A stretch of 64,000 nucleotides of DNA, taken from contig BTPG01000006.1 of the NCBI GenBank assembly GCA_036245525.1, forward strand, positions 88,008,139 through 88,072,138. The letters run 5' to 3'. The notes under the pieces were generated by a model. The model was not told the origin of the DNA and did not search any database. It saw nothing but the letters and a program-made list of their open reading frames with translations. The stretch's first letter is position 1. The number at the start of each line of letters is the position of its first letter. Of this stretch, positions 45,433 to 56,610 are shown piece after piece. Source of the stretch: Semisulcospira habei. Lineage: Eukaryota > Mollusca > Gastropoda > Semisulcospiridae. The translations under genes and the position numbers were made by a program.

Positions 45433-45438
45433 TATGTA
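45433..45438. repeat. Polinton target-site duplication, right (TATGTA)
   Basis: Identical to 29230-29235. Confidence 0.92.
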
Positions 45439-45509
45439 AGTTAAACTATGTGATTAGAACACACGCATGAAATACACCAACTTCAATTTTTTTTACCGTG
45501 CCCTTTGAG

Positions 45510-45625
45510 GGAGTACTCCACAGATATACCCAATAGGGGAGTACGCCTTGAGTACACTTTTATTCAAATGAGATGCTAAGCATCTCATTTCAATAGTGTA
45601 CTTGTACTGTACTCCCCGATTAGCA
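45510..45625. repeat. Family C palindrome, copy 3
   Basis: GGGGAGTACGCCTTGAGTAC with partial complement; core AAATGAGATGCTAAGCATCT. The right arm is partly rearranged, with a second GCATCTCATTTGAAAAGA at 45623-45640. Confidence 0.7.
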
Positions 45626-45845
45626 TCTCATTTGAAAAGAAGATCATTTTGTTCGATTTTTTTACTTGAGAAAAAAATCCCAAATTCACAATGTGGTATG
45701 ATTCCTTTAAATGTTTAGCATTGCGGGGTCACACTAGCTATCTCCCGCGATTCGCTACGCTAATAAGAGTATTGAACAGAGGAAGGCAACCATTGTGGTA
45801 TGAGGTTCTAGAGGCATCTTATCTATTTTCTTTCATGTCTAATTG

Positions 45846-46826
45846 TCATTTCCTCATGAAAAGAATGTTCGCCGGCCAAGTGTGTTTCTGTTCATATTTT
45901 AGCAGCTCGTCTGGTTTTTGAGAATGGAAAGGCCGATAACCTAGTCCTTCGAAATAATGCAAGATAGCCTCCCCTGATTCCACGTTTTGAGTGTGGTAGG
46001 CCATCCACTCCATCATGAAGTAAGCGACGTCAACTTGGGCAAAGAACTTGTCGGAACAGCGCAGTGCCAGCCACTCAGAGGCTTCAATGTCCATCTTGAC
46101 AAACACACGCTGTGTGGGCACATAGGGCACAAGGTCGTCAAGGCAAACAGCTTTTACCGCCAGGATCTTCTTCATAAAGTCACTCTCGTTCTTGCGAGTT
46201 TTCAGCTGCACCACTCTGGAACTGCCGACGTTGCTGTGATCCACCCGGAAAACTACGGTCTCGTGTCTGTCCGAGATGGCGTTGTTGAGAAGCATTACAC
46301 GCGACGAAAGATTAGCCAGTCGGAGAGAAGTGGACAAAAGTTGCAGACTTTCTATCATGGCATCAACAGCTAGGACTTTGAAGCCGTTGAATGCTGCCGA
46401 GAAAGTATACACGCCGATGTTGCATCCTATATCCACGAAATTGAGAGCAGTGTTGTTGGAATTCGCTTTGTGTTCTTGAACGTCTTTTGCCATGATGTTT
46501 AACATGCTTGATACTTCCTCAGGCTCCCAGCTCTGGGTCTTTTTGATATATCCTGAAATCATGGTGTCGATACTGGGGTCGTGGGTACAGATCTTGGAGG
46601 ACACCTTTCCTGGAATCACAAACGGTAAGTGGAACAGACAGTCGCTTTTCTTGGAGTAGAAGACTGTGGGTTTTTCATCTTCTGCCGGCAGATTTCTCAC
46701 GGAATGAACTACATTGACGTATCTTGTGGGCAGGACTTTTTTTATCAGAAGTATAGCAGTTACGAATACAAAGACCACTTGCATCCAGCGGAAAGCGTTC
46801 CGTGAAAATGGTGACATAGTCTTCAA
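45846..46826 (-). CDS. FkbM-family methyltransferase-like protein, paralog 3
   Basis: Intronless 326-residue ORF. A hydrophobic anchor lies at about residues 13-30 (MQVVFVFVTAILLIKKV), then a lumen-facing catalytic domain (inferred orientation). SAM motif VDIGCNIGVYTFSAAF, VLAVDAM, and KMDIEASEWLALRCSDKFF are all present. It differs from paralog 2 mainly in the first 30 residues and at scattered sites. It ends in a short basic tail (FMRK) shared by all three paralogs. SAM-dependent methyl transfer is the expected activity; substrate unknown. Confidence 0.85.
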   Translation of the reverse strand: MKTMSPFSRNAFRWMQVVFVFVTAILLIKKVLPTRYVNVVHSVRNLPAEDEKPTVFYSKKSDCLFHLPFVIPGKVSSKICTHDPSIDTMISGYIKKTQSWEPEEVSSMLNIMAKDVQEHKANSNNTALNFVDIGCNIGVYTFSAAFNGFKVLAVDAMIESLQLLSTSLRLANLSSRVMLLNNAISDRHETVVFRVDHSNVGSSRVVQLKTRKNESDFMKKILAVKAVCLDDLVPYVPTQRVFVKMDIEASEWLALRCSDKFFAQVDVAYFMMEWMAYHTQNVESGEAILHYFEGLGYRPFHSQKPDELLKYEQKHTWPANILFMRK

Positions 46827-48218
46827 TACGTATTGGAGTCACGCTCTGAGGACGTAAGTTCTGAACGGATGCTGAAGTGTGCTGTCACTTGCAAGCCAAC
46901 TCGCCGAACTGTTTCTTCACACACGGAAATATTACGGGATTGAAACATTCACTTCCGATAACACTCATGAACCGGAAAGAAAACGTTCAACTTTTCGTTT
47001 ACTTCCTTCTTTTAAAGTTTTTTTTTGGGTGTTAAGTCCCCTCGATCTTATAAAAGTCAGCTCTGTTGGAAACGACAGACTTAGCGTTTGAGTCTGTCGA
47101 TGTCACGCAGTTTTCTAGTACAACTTTGCCGCGCAGAAAGATTTGTTGGGATTATGCACGAAGCCAAGCAGCTGGATGTACTTCCTGACTCTACCCCCGT
47201 CCGTTATAACGAATCCGTCAGTATATGTCGATCTTGTTGAGTAGTTAGTTATTGGGGTTTAACGCCGAGCAGGCGACTAAGGCCATTTCACGGCGGCGAT
47301 CTTGTTGAGTCTATATTCGAGTGGCGACCAACACAACATATTACTTGTCCATTGCCTTACTGTCCATTGCCGACTGAGTTGCTCTATTTTCAAGTGCGTT
47401 CGACCAACATTGTGCAAGGTATATCTACTGTTTATATTATGCACAAAAGGTGTTCGGGCCGAAGTCGGCCGCAGTTGACCCGTGCACGACCGTACGTGGG
47501 CCAGCTGCGGCCGTCATCGGTCGATGACCTTTTGCGCATTGCGTAGGCACTGTTAAGGGGGGGGGGGGGGGACTACATGTGCAGTTGCGGGCTCTGTTTT
47601 CTTGAAACCTAGGGCGTAGATTCAGCCAAACAGAGACATAGAACTTAATGATCCCGCTGCAAGATGCAGGGGCTGAGAAGGATCTTTGTCTCTACACGAT
47701 GGCTACAGAAGTGGGCACGCTTAGTTGTCACACTGGACAACCACAGCACAAGATCACAGAACAGCCGCGGTTGTCATGGGTCTCATCGCATGTAGGATCC
47801 CTGGGTCTGTTCAGTGTGGTATTAGCGGTGAAAAAGCGTCGCAGCCTGTTACTCCGAACATTCGCCGTATTTGAGGAGGCTTATCGTTACAGCATGTTGT
47901 CCAAATAGCAACCGCACGACTGCTTGCGGTCGCAAACTTCATGAGGCCTATTTCAACGCCAAACCGCTACCCCTGCCGCCCAACTGAGGAACAGGGATAC
48001 AATATATGTGGTGTCAGAAAGAGGCACAGATCTTCATGAGCCCTCTTTATTATTTCTCGCCAGCGGAGAGCTTAAAAGTGAAGACCCTACAGAGCAATAA
48101 AACAATTAATTGGAAGGTGAACTTTTTATTGGCTTCCACAGCTGTGGCTTTACAGCCGTCTGTTGCATCTCTCTAAGGGATTCGTTCTTAACCGCCATAA
48201 AATCAGCGGCAGTTGGGT
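46827..48218. other. Upstream region of FkbM-like gene 3, no other gene recognised
   Basis: Holds a GGGCCGA palindrome (47441-47538), a SINE-tail-like sequence near 47250 (GGGGTTTAACGCCGAGCAGG), a G-run at 47557-47570 and a weak family A remnant around 47645-47700 and 48015-48050. Confidence 0.6.
47441..47538. repeat. GGGCCGA-type palindrome, copy 4
   Basis: GCACAAAAGGTGTTCGGGCC pairs with GGTCGATGACCTTTTGCGC. Corresponds in position to 28306-28405 in the duplicated segment. Confidence 0.75.
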
Positions 48219-48224
48219 TGACCA

Positions 48225-48292
48225 GAATAGTTCAAGGGTAGTGCGCCAAGGTAATCTGGCACTACCCTTGAACTATCCTGGTCGACCCATCT
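48225..48292. repeat. Family B hairpin, shortened
   Basis: AGTTCAAGGGTAGTGC pairs with GGCACTACCCTTGAACTA. One stem is shortened, leaving CGCCAAGGTAATC at the loop. Confidence 0.7.
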
Positions 48293-48314
48293 CTGGTTTG
48301 TACGCACGAGCGTT

Positions 48315-48362
48315 TGAGTGTGTGTATGTAGGTGTGTGATTTTATGTGTGTAGGTGTGCTTT

Positions 48363-48394
<32 letters not shown>

Positions 48395-48395
48395 A

Positions 48396-48427
<32 letters not shown>

Positions 48428-48542
48428 GTGTGTGTGTGTGTGTGTGTGTGGGGGGGGGGGGGGTGCTGTGCGTGTATCTGCTTGCGTGCGTGCGTGCGCA
48501 CGTGTGTGTGTGTGTGTGAGAGAGAGAGAGGAAGAGAGAGAG

Positions 48543-48622
<80 letters not shown>

Positions 48623-48635
48623 TATGTAATGGTGT

Positions 48636-48685
<50 letters not shown>

Positions 48686-48730
48686 GCGCGCGCGCGTGTG
48701 TATGCGCACATTCGTGCTTGCGTGCGTGAA
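48315..48730. repeat. Compound (TG)n/(GA)n/(TG)n microsatellite
   Basis: TG-rich 48370-48450, a G-run at 48449-48462, GA tract 48518-48620, then TG tract 48642-48680 and GC-alternating sequence. It generates only spurious His/Thr, Ser/Leu and Arg/Glu frames. Confidence 0.95.
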
Positions 48731-48918
48731 TCACTCTCCTTTTTGAACCAGACACACAATATTGTACAGTAACAAGAAAGAAATGGCAATGCGGCAGAAC
48801 GTTTCATTGAAATTTTATAAATTTTCAAGTAGGATCAAGCAAAAACTGTTCAGTTCAAGAACAATGCAGTATCTGTTTAATTAGGCAACCAAAATGTTCT
48901 CTGCTTTCTATTTCACTA

Positions 48919-49133
48919 TTAACCCTTTCACTGCCTTGGGTCGCCGAGTGCGCTTCTGAAATCTTTAGTAATTAAACGCCTAAGGGCCCCAGCCGTGCAA
49001 GGTACATGGAGAGAAAGCGGTTTCAGCAAAAGGCATAGATCCTCATGAGTCCTCGCAACTGCGGGGGTACATGAGGATCTGTGTATCTTGCAGCTGGATT
49101 GTTTTAAGGTTTTCTCGGCAGTGAAAGGGTTAA
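48919..49133. mobile_element. Family A MITE, TTAA-bounded
   Basis: TTAACCCTTTCACTGCC at left and GGCAGTGAAAGGGTTAA at right are perfect inverted termini including TTAA. The interior hairpin core is slightly decayed (CCTCATGAGTCCTCGCAACT). Confidence 0.85.
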
Positions 49134-50344
49134 AAGAGTAAGGCAGGTGGTTAGGCATTGTCTTTTTTTTTCTAGGCACAAACATGGACAGTCAGGGGCA
49201 AGTAACAACTGGTGTCTCCGCGACTTACGTCCGTTGGTTGGTTAGTTCGGGGTTTAACGTCCACGGCTCCGAAATGATAATGGACGGCCCTGACGGGCGG
49301 TTATGGGAGACACTAGGGAAATTTATTGCTTATGGAGTACGACCTGAACACTGATCAATTCAGGCGCACTGCAACTGTGCCACTTTGATTTTACCAGGAC
49401 CTTTCAACGGACATGCTATTGAACAAGCCCGTCTTTTTTCCCTGAAATTTGTGGGTGCAGCTTCCGGGGCCGGGACGGGGATTACGTCCGTTGCGTCGTC
49501 CGTTCGTTTTTCAATACCTCGGTATCAGTGATGTCCCTTGCGTCGTCTGCTAGTTTTTCATTACCACCTCGGAGGAGAAAAGTTTAGGATCGGCCCGACG
49601 AGGAGAAACAGAGAACTTTTACTTTGCCTCACAATTTATCACATATTTCTAACAGATATTTGGAATGTGAAAAAAGACATGGTAAACGAACACTTGTTAA
49701 CAACAACAACAACAACCGTGACGTACTCACAGAACAGTAGGACATGCCCGTGATGACGGTAATGATAGTGATGCAATACCACTGTTGATTACGATGACAC
49801 AGTTATTATCAAAATGGGGACGGTGTTCGTGGTTACGCATAAATTAGTGAGCATTTCGTGAAACCACAAAACTAACTTATAAGCACCAAACAAAAAACGA
49901 ACTGCAAACAAAGACTATAGCACAAACATTAATTATCACGTTTAATGCGTTTGTGTGCTGGTCTGTTGATTTTGCACCTTATGGCTTAAAGCCATAAGGT
50001 CAGAAATCACAGACCAGCACACGTAGACATCAAAGCTGACACGCCTCTACTCAAACAGTCTGAGAACGTGCGCCAATTAGGTTTGTCCATATAATAACAG
50101 TATCAACGTTCGAAGGGCAATGTTGGCACAAAACCAACGATTCACTTTAATGTACAGTTCAGTGGACGGGGTCCTCGCACGAAAACAATAATATTGTTGA
50201 AAATTTTATGGCATAAAAGCAGTAGTTTACAAAATTAACATATGTACGAACAGAAAACACATTTACCAATCATGCACATCTACACACACCCACACACACC
50301 ACTGGGTACGCTGCACTAGGCATACACATACACAGACACATGCA

Positions 50345-50396
<52 letters not shown>

Positions 50397-50714
50397 CACG
50401 GACGCACGCACACACACAGACACCACATACACAAGCACTCACGGAGACACACACACACACACACAAACACACACAATGGGTTTGCATTGTTGTTGGGTCA
50501 ACTTCGAACCACATGAAAACGGACTGAACAGCATACGTTATAACCAAAATAGGAAAATGGCGTGTAATACGTAATCAAAATAGCATCGTCAAGATACTAA
50601 TAAATTGTGAAATACGTCATCATAACTTGCAGAGTTCCATGCCCAAACGTCCTAAAGTGCGATCAAATGTGCACGACGTCATCAGATTATGATGACAAAT
50701 GCGAAACTACGTCA
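49134..50714. other. Intergenic region downstream of the split minus-strand gene
   Basis: No gene recognised. Contains a SINE-like GGTTAGTTCGGGGTTTAACG (49240-49260), a hairpin at 49940-50022 (TGTGTGCTGGTCTGTTGATT with complement, centre TTATGGCTTAAAGCCATAA), and (CA)n tracts at 50348-50391 and 50448-50473. Confidence 0.6.
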
Positions 50715-50831
50715 TCAGAATACGACGGTATTGGAGCGCTGTGGTAGGAAGGATTTGTACGCTTTCTGCCTCCGCCGCAGCTCTTCCTTCAGCTCCTGAT
50801 ACTCCTCCACAGTGTACTGATGCTTCTTGGA
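50715..50831 (-). CDS. Last exon of an unidentified host gene
   Basis: After the minus-strand acceptor TTTATTTGACAG, 38 codons and a TGA stop (50715-50717) are read. The peptide is strongly charged and helical (YTVEEYQELKEELRRRQKAY) and ends NTVVF, which could be a class II PDZ ligand (inference). Phase 0 joins the exon at 51771-51847. I do not recognise the protein. Confidence 0.65.
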   Translation of the reverse strand, partial: SKKHQYTVEEYQELKEELRRRQKAYKSFLPQRSNTVVF

Positions 50832-50954
50832 CTGTCAAATAAACAAGCAGAACGCATTCATCCAGAGCAAAGATGTGACTGCTGCACCAGGCTTGTAACA
50901 GGAAAGAAATTCCCATCAAAATAAGAAGCACACAGACTGTGTGTCTGCAATCTT

Positions 50955-51123
50955 CATTAATTCAACACCAGAGAGCCCCTAGCTGTCCAAGGAACATGGA
51001 TTCAAATTGGTTTCAGCAAGAGGCGTAGGTCCTCATGAGCCCCCGCAACTGCGGGGGCTCATGAGGATCTATGCCTCTTGCAGTTGGGTGGCGTTCAAAT
51101 TTTCTCGGCACTGAACGCATTAA
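50955..51123. repeat. Family A element, left end decayed
   Basis: The core hairpin GCCCCCGCAACTGCGGGGGC is intact; the right end GGCACTGAACGCATTAA keeps the terminus. It lies in the last intron of the unidentified gene. Confidence 0.75.
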
Positions 51124-51289
51124 AATGGACAAGGACAACACAATTATTTACTTCACATGATATTCGGGTTTTAGCCATATCAGGGTTTTAACCCTATTAA
51201 AAAACGCCCACAGTCCAAATAGGTGAGGCAAGCGGTGACAGAAACAGTACACGCACCAAGGGAATTACTCAGCTCTGGTCAGATAAACG

Positions 51290-51390
51290 GTTAGATCCCC
51301 TGCCCCTTCCTATCAGGCACGCGTGGGCTGGCGATTGGGTGCCTGATAAGAAGTGGCAGGGGATCTAACTGTTTTTCTGTCCAGCGCAGA
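51290..51390. repeat. Hairpin repeat (AGATCCCCTGCCCCTTC type)
   Basis: GTTAGATCCCCTGCC...CTATCAGGCAC pairs with GTGCCTGATAAG...GGCAGGGGATCTAAC. The only copy seen in this window. Confidence 0.7.
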
Positions 51391-51539
51391 GTAATTCCCC
51401 CTTTTACGTATACGTTTTCAAAATAGGCACGCAGAGAGAAATTGACTACATGTACTTATCTTTGTCAGCGAGGCAAGAAGTAACTGATGATAAGTGCTGT
51501 AAATTGCCCTTTCTAAGTGTGTTTCTGGTTTCTTCCTTT

Positions 51540-51542
<3 letters not shown>

Positions 51543-51590
<48 letters not shown>
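51543..51590. repeat. (TA)n microsatellite
   Basis: About 24 TA units. Confidence 0.95.
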
Positions 51591-51592
<2 letters not shown>

Positions 51593-51663
51593 TTTTTCTC
51601 ATTTAATTTCTTCGTAGTAAACTACACCACATTAAAAAAAAATAAGATGCCAATAAATACACC

Positions 51664-51725
51664 TGATGGTCTGTGATTTTGGACCTTACGGCTCGAGCCG
51701 TAAGGTCCAAAATGACTCGCCAGCC
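51664..51725. repeat. Hairpin repeat related to 49940-50022
   Basis: TCTGTGATTTTGGACCTTACGG / CCGTAAGGTCCAAAATGACT around CTCGAG. Shares the GATTTTGxACCTTA(C/T)GGC pattern with the 49940 copy. Confidence 0.65.
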
Positions 51726-51770
51726 TTCATATAGTAATGTGACGTGAACGGTATTTAAAGAAAAAGCTAC

Positions 51771-51847
51771 CTTTTTCGTTGTAAAAGAAAACCTTCGCTG
51801 GGACCCCGCGCTGTCAGCTCTTCTGTGGAGCAGCGATTTTGGGGAGT
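51771..51847 (-). CDS. Putative internal exon of the unidentified host gene
   Basis: Flanked on the minus strand by acceptor TACACTATTTCAG and donor AAG|GTAGCT. It starts phase 1 and ends phase 0, which joins correctly to the final exon. It encodes 25 Ser/Arg/Lys-rich residues (SPKSLLHRRADSAGSQRRFS). At least one more exon must lie between this and 55567 to restore phase. Confidence 0.5.
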
Positions 51848-53915
51848 CTGAAATAGTGTAAGAGCACATCAAGTTTACAATTCAATGCAACTTATTCATC
51901 AAAACATGTTTACATATGCTATGCACTGTCAAAAACTGAATGGGTGGTATAAAATGACGAGTTTCGTGACAATGTGACTATTGTCACAAAACTCGTGATC
52001 ACTTCTCCAAGTCTTCACGTACTCTGTGACAATTATTAGCATTGGTCATCATCGATTTTTGCAATAAACAGACTCTGTTAAAAAATCAGAAGAAGGTCAA
52101 ATTTGTACGTGTTTCGACGAAAACAGTGGATTAAAAGCGAGGACAAACATGGACTAAAAGCCTTTTAATCCACTGTTTGCACCAAAAGGCGCGCAGCTTT
52201 TGACCTACTTCGCAATTACGGAAATCGTCTATTGTCACAAAACGTGTCGAGGATGTATTTGTGAGAGTATTAACGAGATATGTGGCAAATAGACGTTCGA
52301 AAATAAGAGGGTTGTCAAAATTGATCGTGTTTCGACGAAAACAGTCGGTTCAAAGCCCGGACAAACATACGATATCGTATGTTTGTCCAGGTTTTCAATT
52401 AACTGTTTGAATTGGTCTGTTTTCCGGAAATCTTCTCCAAAGCAATGGTCCTCGGGCCCACGACGACCGCAGTGGCTGTGCGCGGGCCCACTGCGGCCGT
52501 CATATGCCCGAAGACGATTTGCTGCTAGGGCTATTGCCACAAAGCTGTGAAGGCTCTACGACCTTTATAACAAAAAAAAAAAGGTTTTGTCAAAAAGGAC
52601 GCGGAGACTCCGGGGAGTGCCGACGTGCTTTTACACAATTTTACATTTTAACACAGCTCGTTACAAAGTTACTAATTCAAATGAGCACAAAGAGCATGGC
52701 AAACAATAAAGAAACTGCACGCCGTTACCAAATTAGCTTTTACAATATCAGTCTATATCATTAGCTCGTCGGACTAGTATTGTTCTCTCATCATTTGTGT
52801 CATCATTATCGTCGTAGTCTTCATCATTACCACCCAGCCCCGATTCCGTTTTGATCATCATCGAACTTTTAAAAAGAATACAAAAAACCGTCCTCAAATT
52901 GCAGACATTACAACAACAGCATTGTTATGAAGAAGCAGTTTCAGTAGCGGCATTGAAAGTTAAATTCATTCCACACTTGGAGTATATATTTAATGTTACA
53001 TCATAAGCCTTTCGATACCTTCTGCAATCGCGTGTTACAGAAGGTGTATTAAGTCCGATAACATCTAAAATATCGATGTAACCATGACTATTTATACATA
53101 CAATTCAACACACATTACCAACACTTTTAGCCTTGATTATGACTATTGCACTGTTAAAAGCATCTAGAATGGTCTAAAATGGATGTGGGAGCTGGATCGA
53201 CCATCGTGGTTCAAATGTAGTGCCAGATTACTTCGGCAGGGCGGAGACCATGATTGTTCAAGGGTTGCGCCAGGTTACTACCCTAGAACTATCGTGCACG
53301 ACACACCTTTTCTCCTCTCCTAATGGTGAACGCGTTACTAAAGAAAATAAAAACCACAACACTACAACATTCAACAAAAATGAATATGTACTGTCTACTT
53401 TACGGGTGTATGTGGTAGTCGCAGTGTGAAGGGGAGCCAAAACAAATACAACAAACTGGTAGGACTTTCTATTTTTCTATTTTAAAACTCTCGTTATTAA
53501 ATCCTAAGTCTAGTACAAGCACTAAATGTCTAATGTCTATTACAAAACTATAAAGCTACTAAAAAAAAAAAAAAAGAGAAAAATACGATAATTCGATGTC
53601 AAAACAGGAAAAAGCACAAAAATGACAAATTGTAAAAAAAAAAATTAAAAAAAAAACAACAACAACTAAAAACTAAACAAACCGAGACTGGAAAATTAAA
53701 AAAGTAAAATGATAAATTTAAAAAAGCTAAACTGTAAATAAAAAAAGTTAAACTGTAACATATAAAACACACTGAGCTCTAAGCTGAAATTCCCCCAATT
53801 TTGGAGTAGTCTGAAGACTACCCCAGAACCTGTTTTGAGATACCACCTTTATGAGAGACGACCTGTGATTAAAAACCATCGTTTCGGTGGTTGTATCCAC
53901 CTAAATGATGGTCTT

Positions 53916-54130
53916 TAAACCCGTTCAGTGCCGAGAAAATCTGAACACTACCCAACCGCAAGAGGTATAGATCCTCATGAGCCCCCGCAGTTGCAAGGGC
54001 TCATGAGGATCTATGCCTCTTGCTGACATCAGTTTGAGTCCATTTGCTTGGGAAAGCTAGGACATTTGGTGTTGAATTAACACATTATGCAGGAACGCAA
54101 TCTGCGTCAACTTGGCAGTGGACAGGTTAA
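53916..54130. mobile_element. Family A MITE, TTAA-bounded
   Basis: Left end TTAAACCCGTTCAGTGCC, right end GGCAGTGGACAGGTTAA; core CATGAGCCCCCGCAGTTGCA. Very similar in overall layout to 11894-12108, including the non-hairpin right half. Confidence 0.78.
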
Positions 54131-54358
54131 TGACGTGTGACACATTTTCCCGTCCAAGACTTCTTCGAGAAAGCACCTAACCTGTCTGTGGTCGTTCAAA
54201 ACAGGCTCTACTACACATTGCAGTTCGACCATAATAATTCAAGGGTGGTGGAGGAACAGTCTGGCGCCTACAGACCGGTTATTCCGGCACCACCTGTGCA
54301 CTATCATTGTCGACCTGTGTCAGTCTTGTGTTAGACCATTTAGGTTAAGCGGGACAAG

Positions 54359-54574
54359 TTAACCCATTTAGCCCCGAGTCCCTACAGCAGGAGATGGATT
54401 GACCAAGACAATTCAAGGGTAGTGCCAAATTAGCTTGGCGCCTGAAGGCGCCAAGCTAATCTGGCACTACCCTTGAACTGTCATGGTCAATCCATCGCTT
54501 GCAAGTGGTACATAGTCATTAGGCAACACCTTCAAAAATTTGAGAAATGGGACCTTGGGCCTAAAAAGGGTTAA
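54359..54574. mobile_element. Family B MITE, TTAA-bounded
   Basis: TTAACCCATTTAGCCCCGAG at left, GGGCCTAAAAAGGGTTAA at right, with a near-perfect hairpin centred on GGCGCCTGAAGGCGCC. Confidence 0.82.
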
Positions 54575-55566
54575 TGGTAAAACAGGGTTAGAAGCTAGAC
54601 CTCAAAACCACAACACACCTTCCTCACGCTCGTCACCGTTCATTTGATTAGAATTTATTTCACACAGCCGGTCACTGTCAGACAAGGCAGATATTATGAT
54701 AATGTAAATCAGCAAACATGTCTGCTTAACTGATTCGAGAGTGTCGTGTGCGGATACGCGGCATTTTTATTGCGTGTCCGTGCCGGCGCTTCGCATCCTG
54801 TTAGAAAAGGGCCATCACTCCTTCATCGTTTGACGAAGGAGTGATGTCAGTCCCTGTTGTAAGAGGATGTATGCTGCATGTCTCGACTGAGCTGACGCAT
54901 TTCGAGGCGCGCTGCAGTCGGATACAGCCACGTATCCCGCTACATGTTTCGCATGAGTACAATAAATCTGCATTCGCATCTTATTTTGAATCCCATAATG
55001 AAAAAGTCAATAAAAATACATAATAAAAAGAACATGTATAGCCTGCCCACCAACTAAGCCTTTAGATTTCCTGACGCTAGTGTGAGTTTGCATATTATAC
55101 GTACGAATATAACATTTTTTTTTTTTTTACAAATTAATTAAATAAAGAAGAAATCATCAAAACCTTTCAATTTCTAATGATTAATGTCGATATTCTGTAA
55201 ACGAATAAATGATTCTAAAGAGCGTTACAATGATCAAACCCACACGTAAGTAACTCCGTCACACTGCATTCCATCTCACCTATTATCAGTATTGAATTTA
55301 GTAATACATGAGTATTCATCTTTTCAGTTCGATCAGTACCCGTACCGTTTCAAAGCAGGAATACTTCCCAGAGAGACCCACTCGGACAAGACACCACAAG
55401 TACACTTCTATTCAAATGAGATGTGCTTGTGGCTAGGTGAGGAGTTCTCCCACAAACGGCACGGGTTTATTCGCAACCTTTTAAATGTACATATATGTTG
55501 GTGAATACGTTTATAAACACAGCAGAAAACTACACTCAATCAACTGAGAAAAGTGCAGTTAACTAC

Positions 55567-55733
55567 CTCGGCTGTGGTGAGTGTGATGCCGTCAAATATT
55601 TGGCAATGATTTTTTCCGTTTCAGGCGAAGAAGATTCCCCGCCACTTTCCGCCAATCCAAGGAACGACAACCCTTTGAATTTCTCGCGCCCCCTGACGTA
55701 CACTTTGTTGCCTGGCTTTGGTCGGTTCTCCTC
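55567..55733 (-). CDS. Internal exon of the unidentified host gene
   Basis: Minus-strand acceptor GCTTTCCCAG, then EENRPKPGNKVYVRGREKFK and a Ser/Glu-rich stretch to donor GAG|GTAGTT. It enters in phase 0, as required by the exon at 56359-56610, and leaves in phase 2. If the weak donor is not used, TAG follows at once, giving an alternative C-terminus. Confidence 0.5.
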
Positions 55734-55865
55734 CTGGGAAAGCAATCACCGCAGTCAAAATGACAGTGCAAAGAAACAGCCAACAATGGAAGAAACACGC
55801 TTTAAAAGGACGAGCCCAAAACAGTGTACACAATTTCCATGTTAAAATCCTTGTTTGAATTAGAC

Positions 55866-55945
55866 CCTCCCCCCCCCCCCCCCAAAAAAAAAAAAAAAAA
55901 AAAAAAAGGAAAAAAAAAAAAAAAAAGAAGAAGAAAAAAAGACAT
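55866..55945. repeat. C/A homopolymer tract
   Basis: A C-run followed by long A-runs broken by a few G. Confidence 0.95.
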
Positions 55946-56086
55946 TATTTTCTATGGATCGGCTCAAACCACTGCAAACTGAACCCCGCACCCACGCTTA
56001 CGTGAAACACATGCTTTCACTCTGAATCAAGCCCAGTATGACACAAACACAGGACACTCATGTGGTGCAAAGGGTCCCCTTACCGT

Positions 56087-56180
56087 TTGCGGAAGCACTC
56101 AGGGAGTACGCCACAAGTACACTTCTATTCTAATGAGATGCGTAGCATCTCATTTGAATAGAAGTGTACGTGTGGTACGG
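56087..56180. repeat. Family C palindrome, copy 5
   Basis: AGGGAGTACGCCACAAGTAC with complement; core AATGAGATGCGTAGCATCTC. Confidence 0.75.
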
Positions 56181-56182
56181 GT

Positions 56183-56300
56183 CAGCTTAAATACTGATGA
56201 GCAAAAGAATTGCGACATTTTTTAAATCATCGGAAACACTTTAGCGTTTTCGATGACTAATTGAAAAAAATGTCGCATTTCCTTTGCTCGTCAGTATAGC
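56183..56300. repeat. Hairpin repeat (TGCGACATTTTTT type)
   Basis: ACTGATGAGCAAAAGAATTG at left is the complement of the right end; inner arms GCGACATTTTTT / AAAAAATGTCGC and CATCGGAAACACTTTAGCG. Confidence 0.75.
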
Positions 56301-56358
56301 TATTGAAGCTCAGTTTGGAAATTGTGATCACTCATACGCCGTCCTTCACTGTACTCAC

Positions 56359-56610
56359 AACAGGTTGATAGCGATGCAATTTGACTACGCTGTGGCCGCC
56401 GCCTTTGTTCCCATAGGCACCCAGACCGCCACCCATCGCACCCCCAACCAGCGCTGTGGGTGAGACTGGGGGGAGGCCGGGGGTGGTTGGAGGGGCGCTG
56501 ATGTGGCTGAGGCTGTTATGCCACTGCATGATGCGTTGCTCCAGGTTCGACAGTGCCAGGTCACTAGTAGCCGAGTCCACTTCCTCTTCGTCGTATTCAT
56601 CTTCGGACAT
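56359..56610 (-). CDS. Internal exon of the unidentified host gene (84 codons)
   Basis: Acceptor CATTCTTCTCAG and donor GTT|GTGAGT bound an exon that is phase 0 at both ends. It starts with an acidic run (MSEDEYDEEEVDSA) and continues with LEQRIMQWHNSLSHI and a Pro/Gly-rich part. Low-complexity composition suggests an intracellular disordered region. The exon begins with an ATG, so it could also serve as an alternative start. No family recognised. Confidence 0.62.

Larger units (their letters stand above)
45500..47860. repeat. Segmental duplication, copy 2 (with FkbM-like gene 3)
   Basis: Collinear with 26449-28740. It shares the downstream family C hairpin, GGGGTCACACTAG block, methyltransferase ORF, upstream AGAAAGATTTGTTGGGAT, the GGGCCGA hairpin, and CCTAGGGCGTAGATTCAG. 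Upstream non-coding parts have diverged much more than the ORF. Confidence 0.75.
51848..55566. other. Large intron region, repeat-filled
   Basis: Contains TTGTGACAAT motifs (51960-52030), family E hairpins (52110-52185, 52331-52405), a GGGCCGA-like hairpin (52436-52524), A-rich sequence (53560-53760), family B copies (53186-53310, 54225-54318, 54359-54574), a family A element (53916-54130), a hairpin CATCACTCCTTCATCG/CGAAGGAGTGATG (54810-54846) and a partial family C copy (55370-55458). A missing host exon probably lies here; I could not place it. Confidence 0.55.

Noticed and set aside
48203..48828. His/Thr, Ser/Leu and Arg/Glu repeat frames
   Set aside because: Generated by the compound TG/GA microsatellite.
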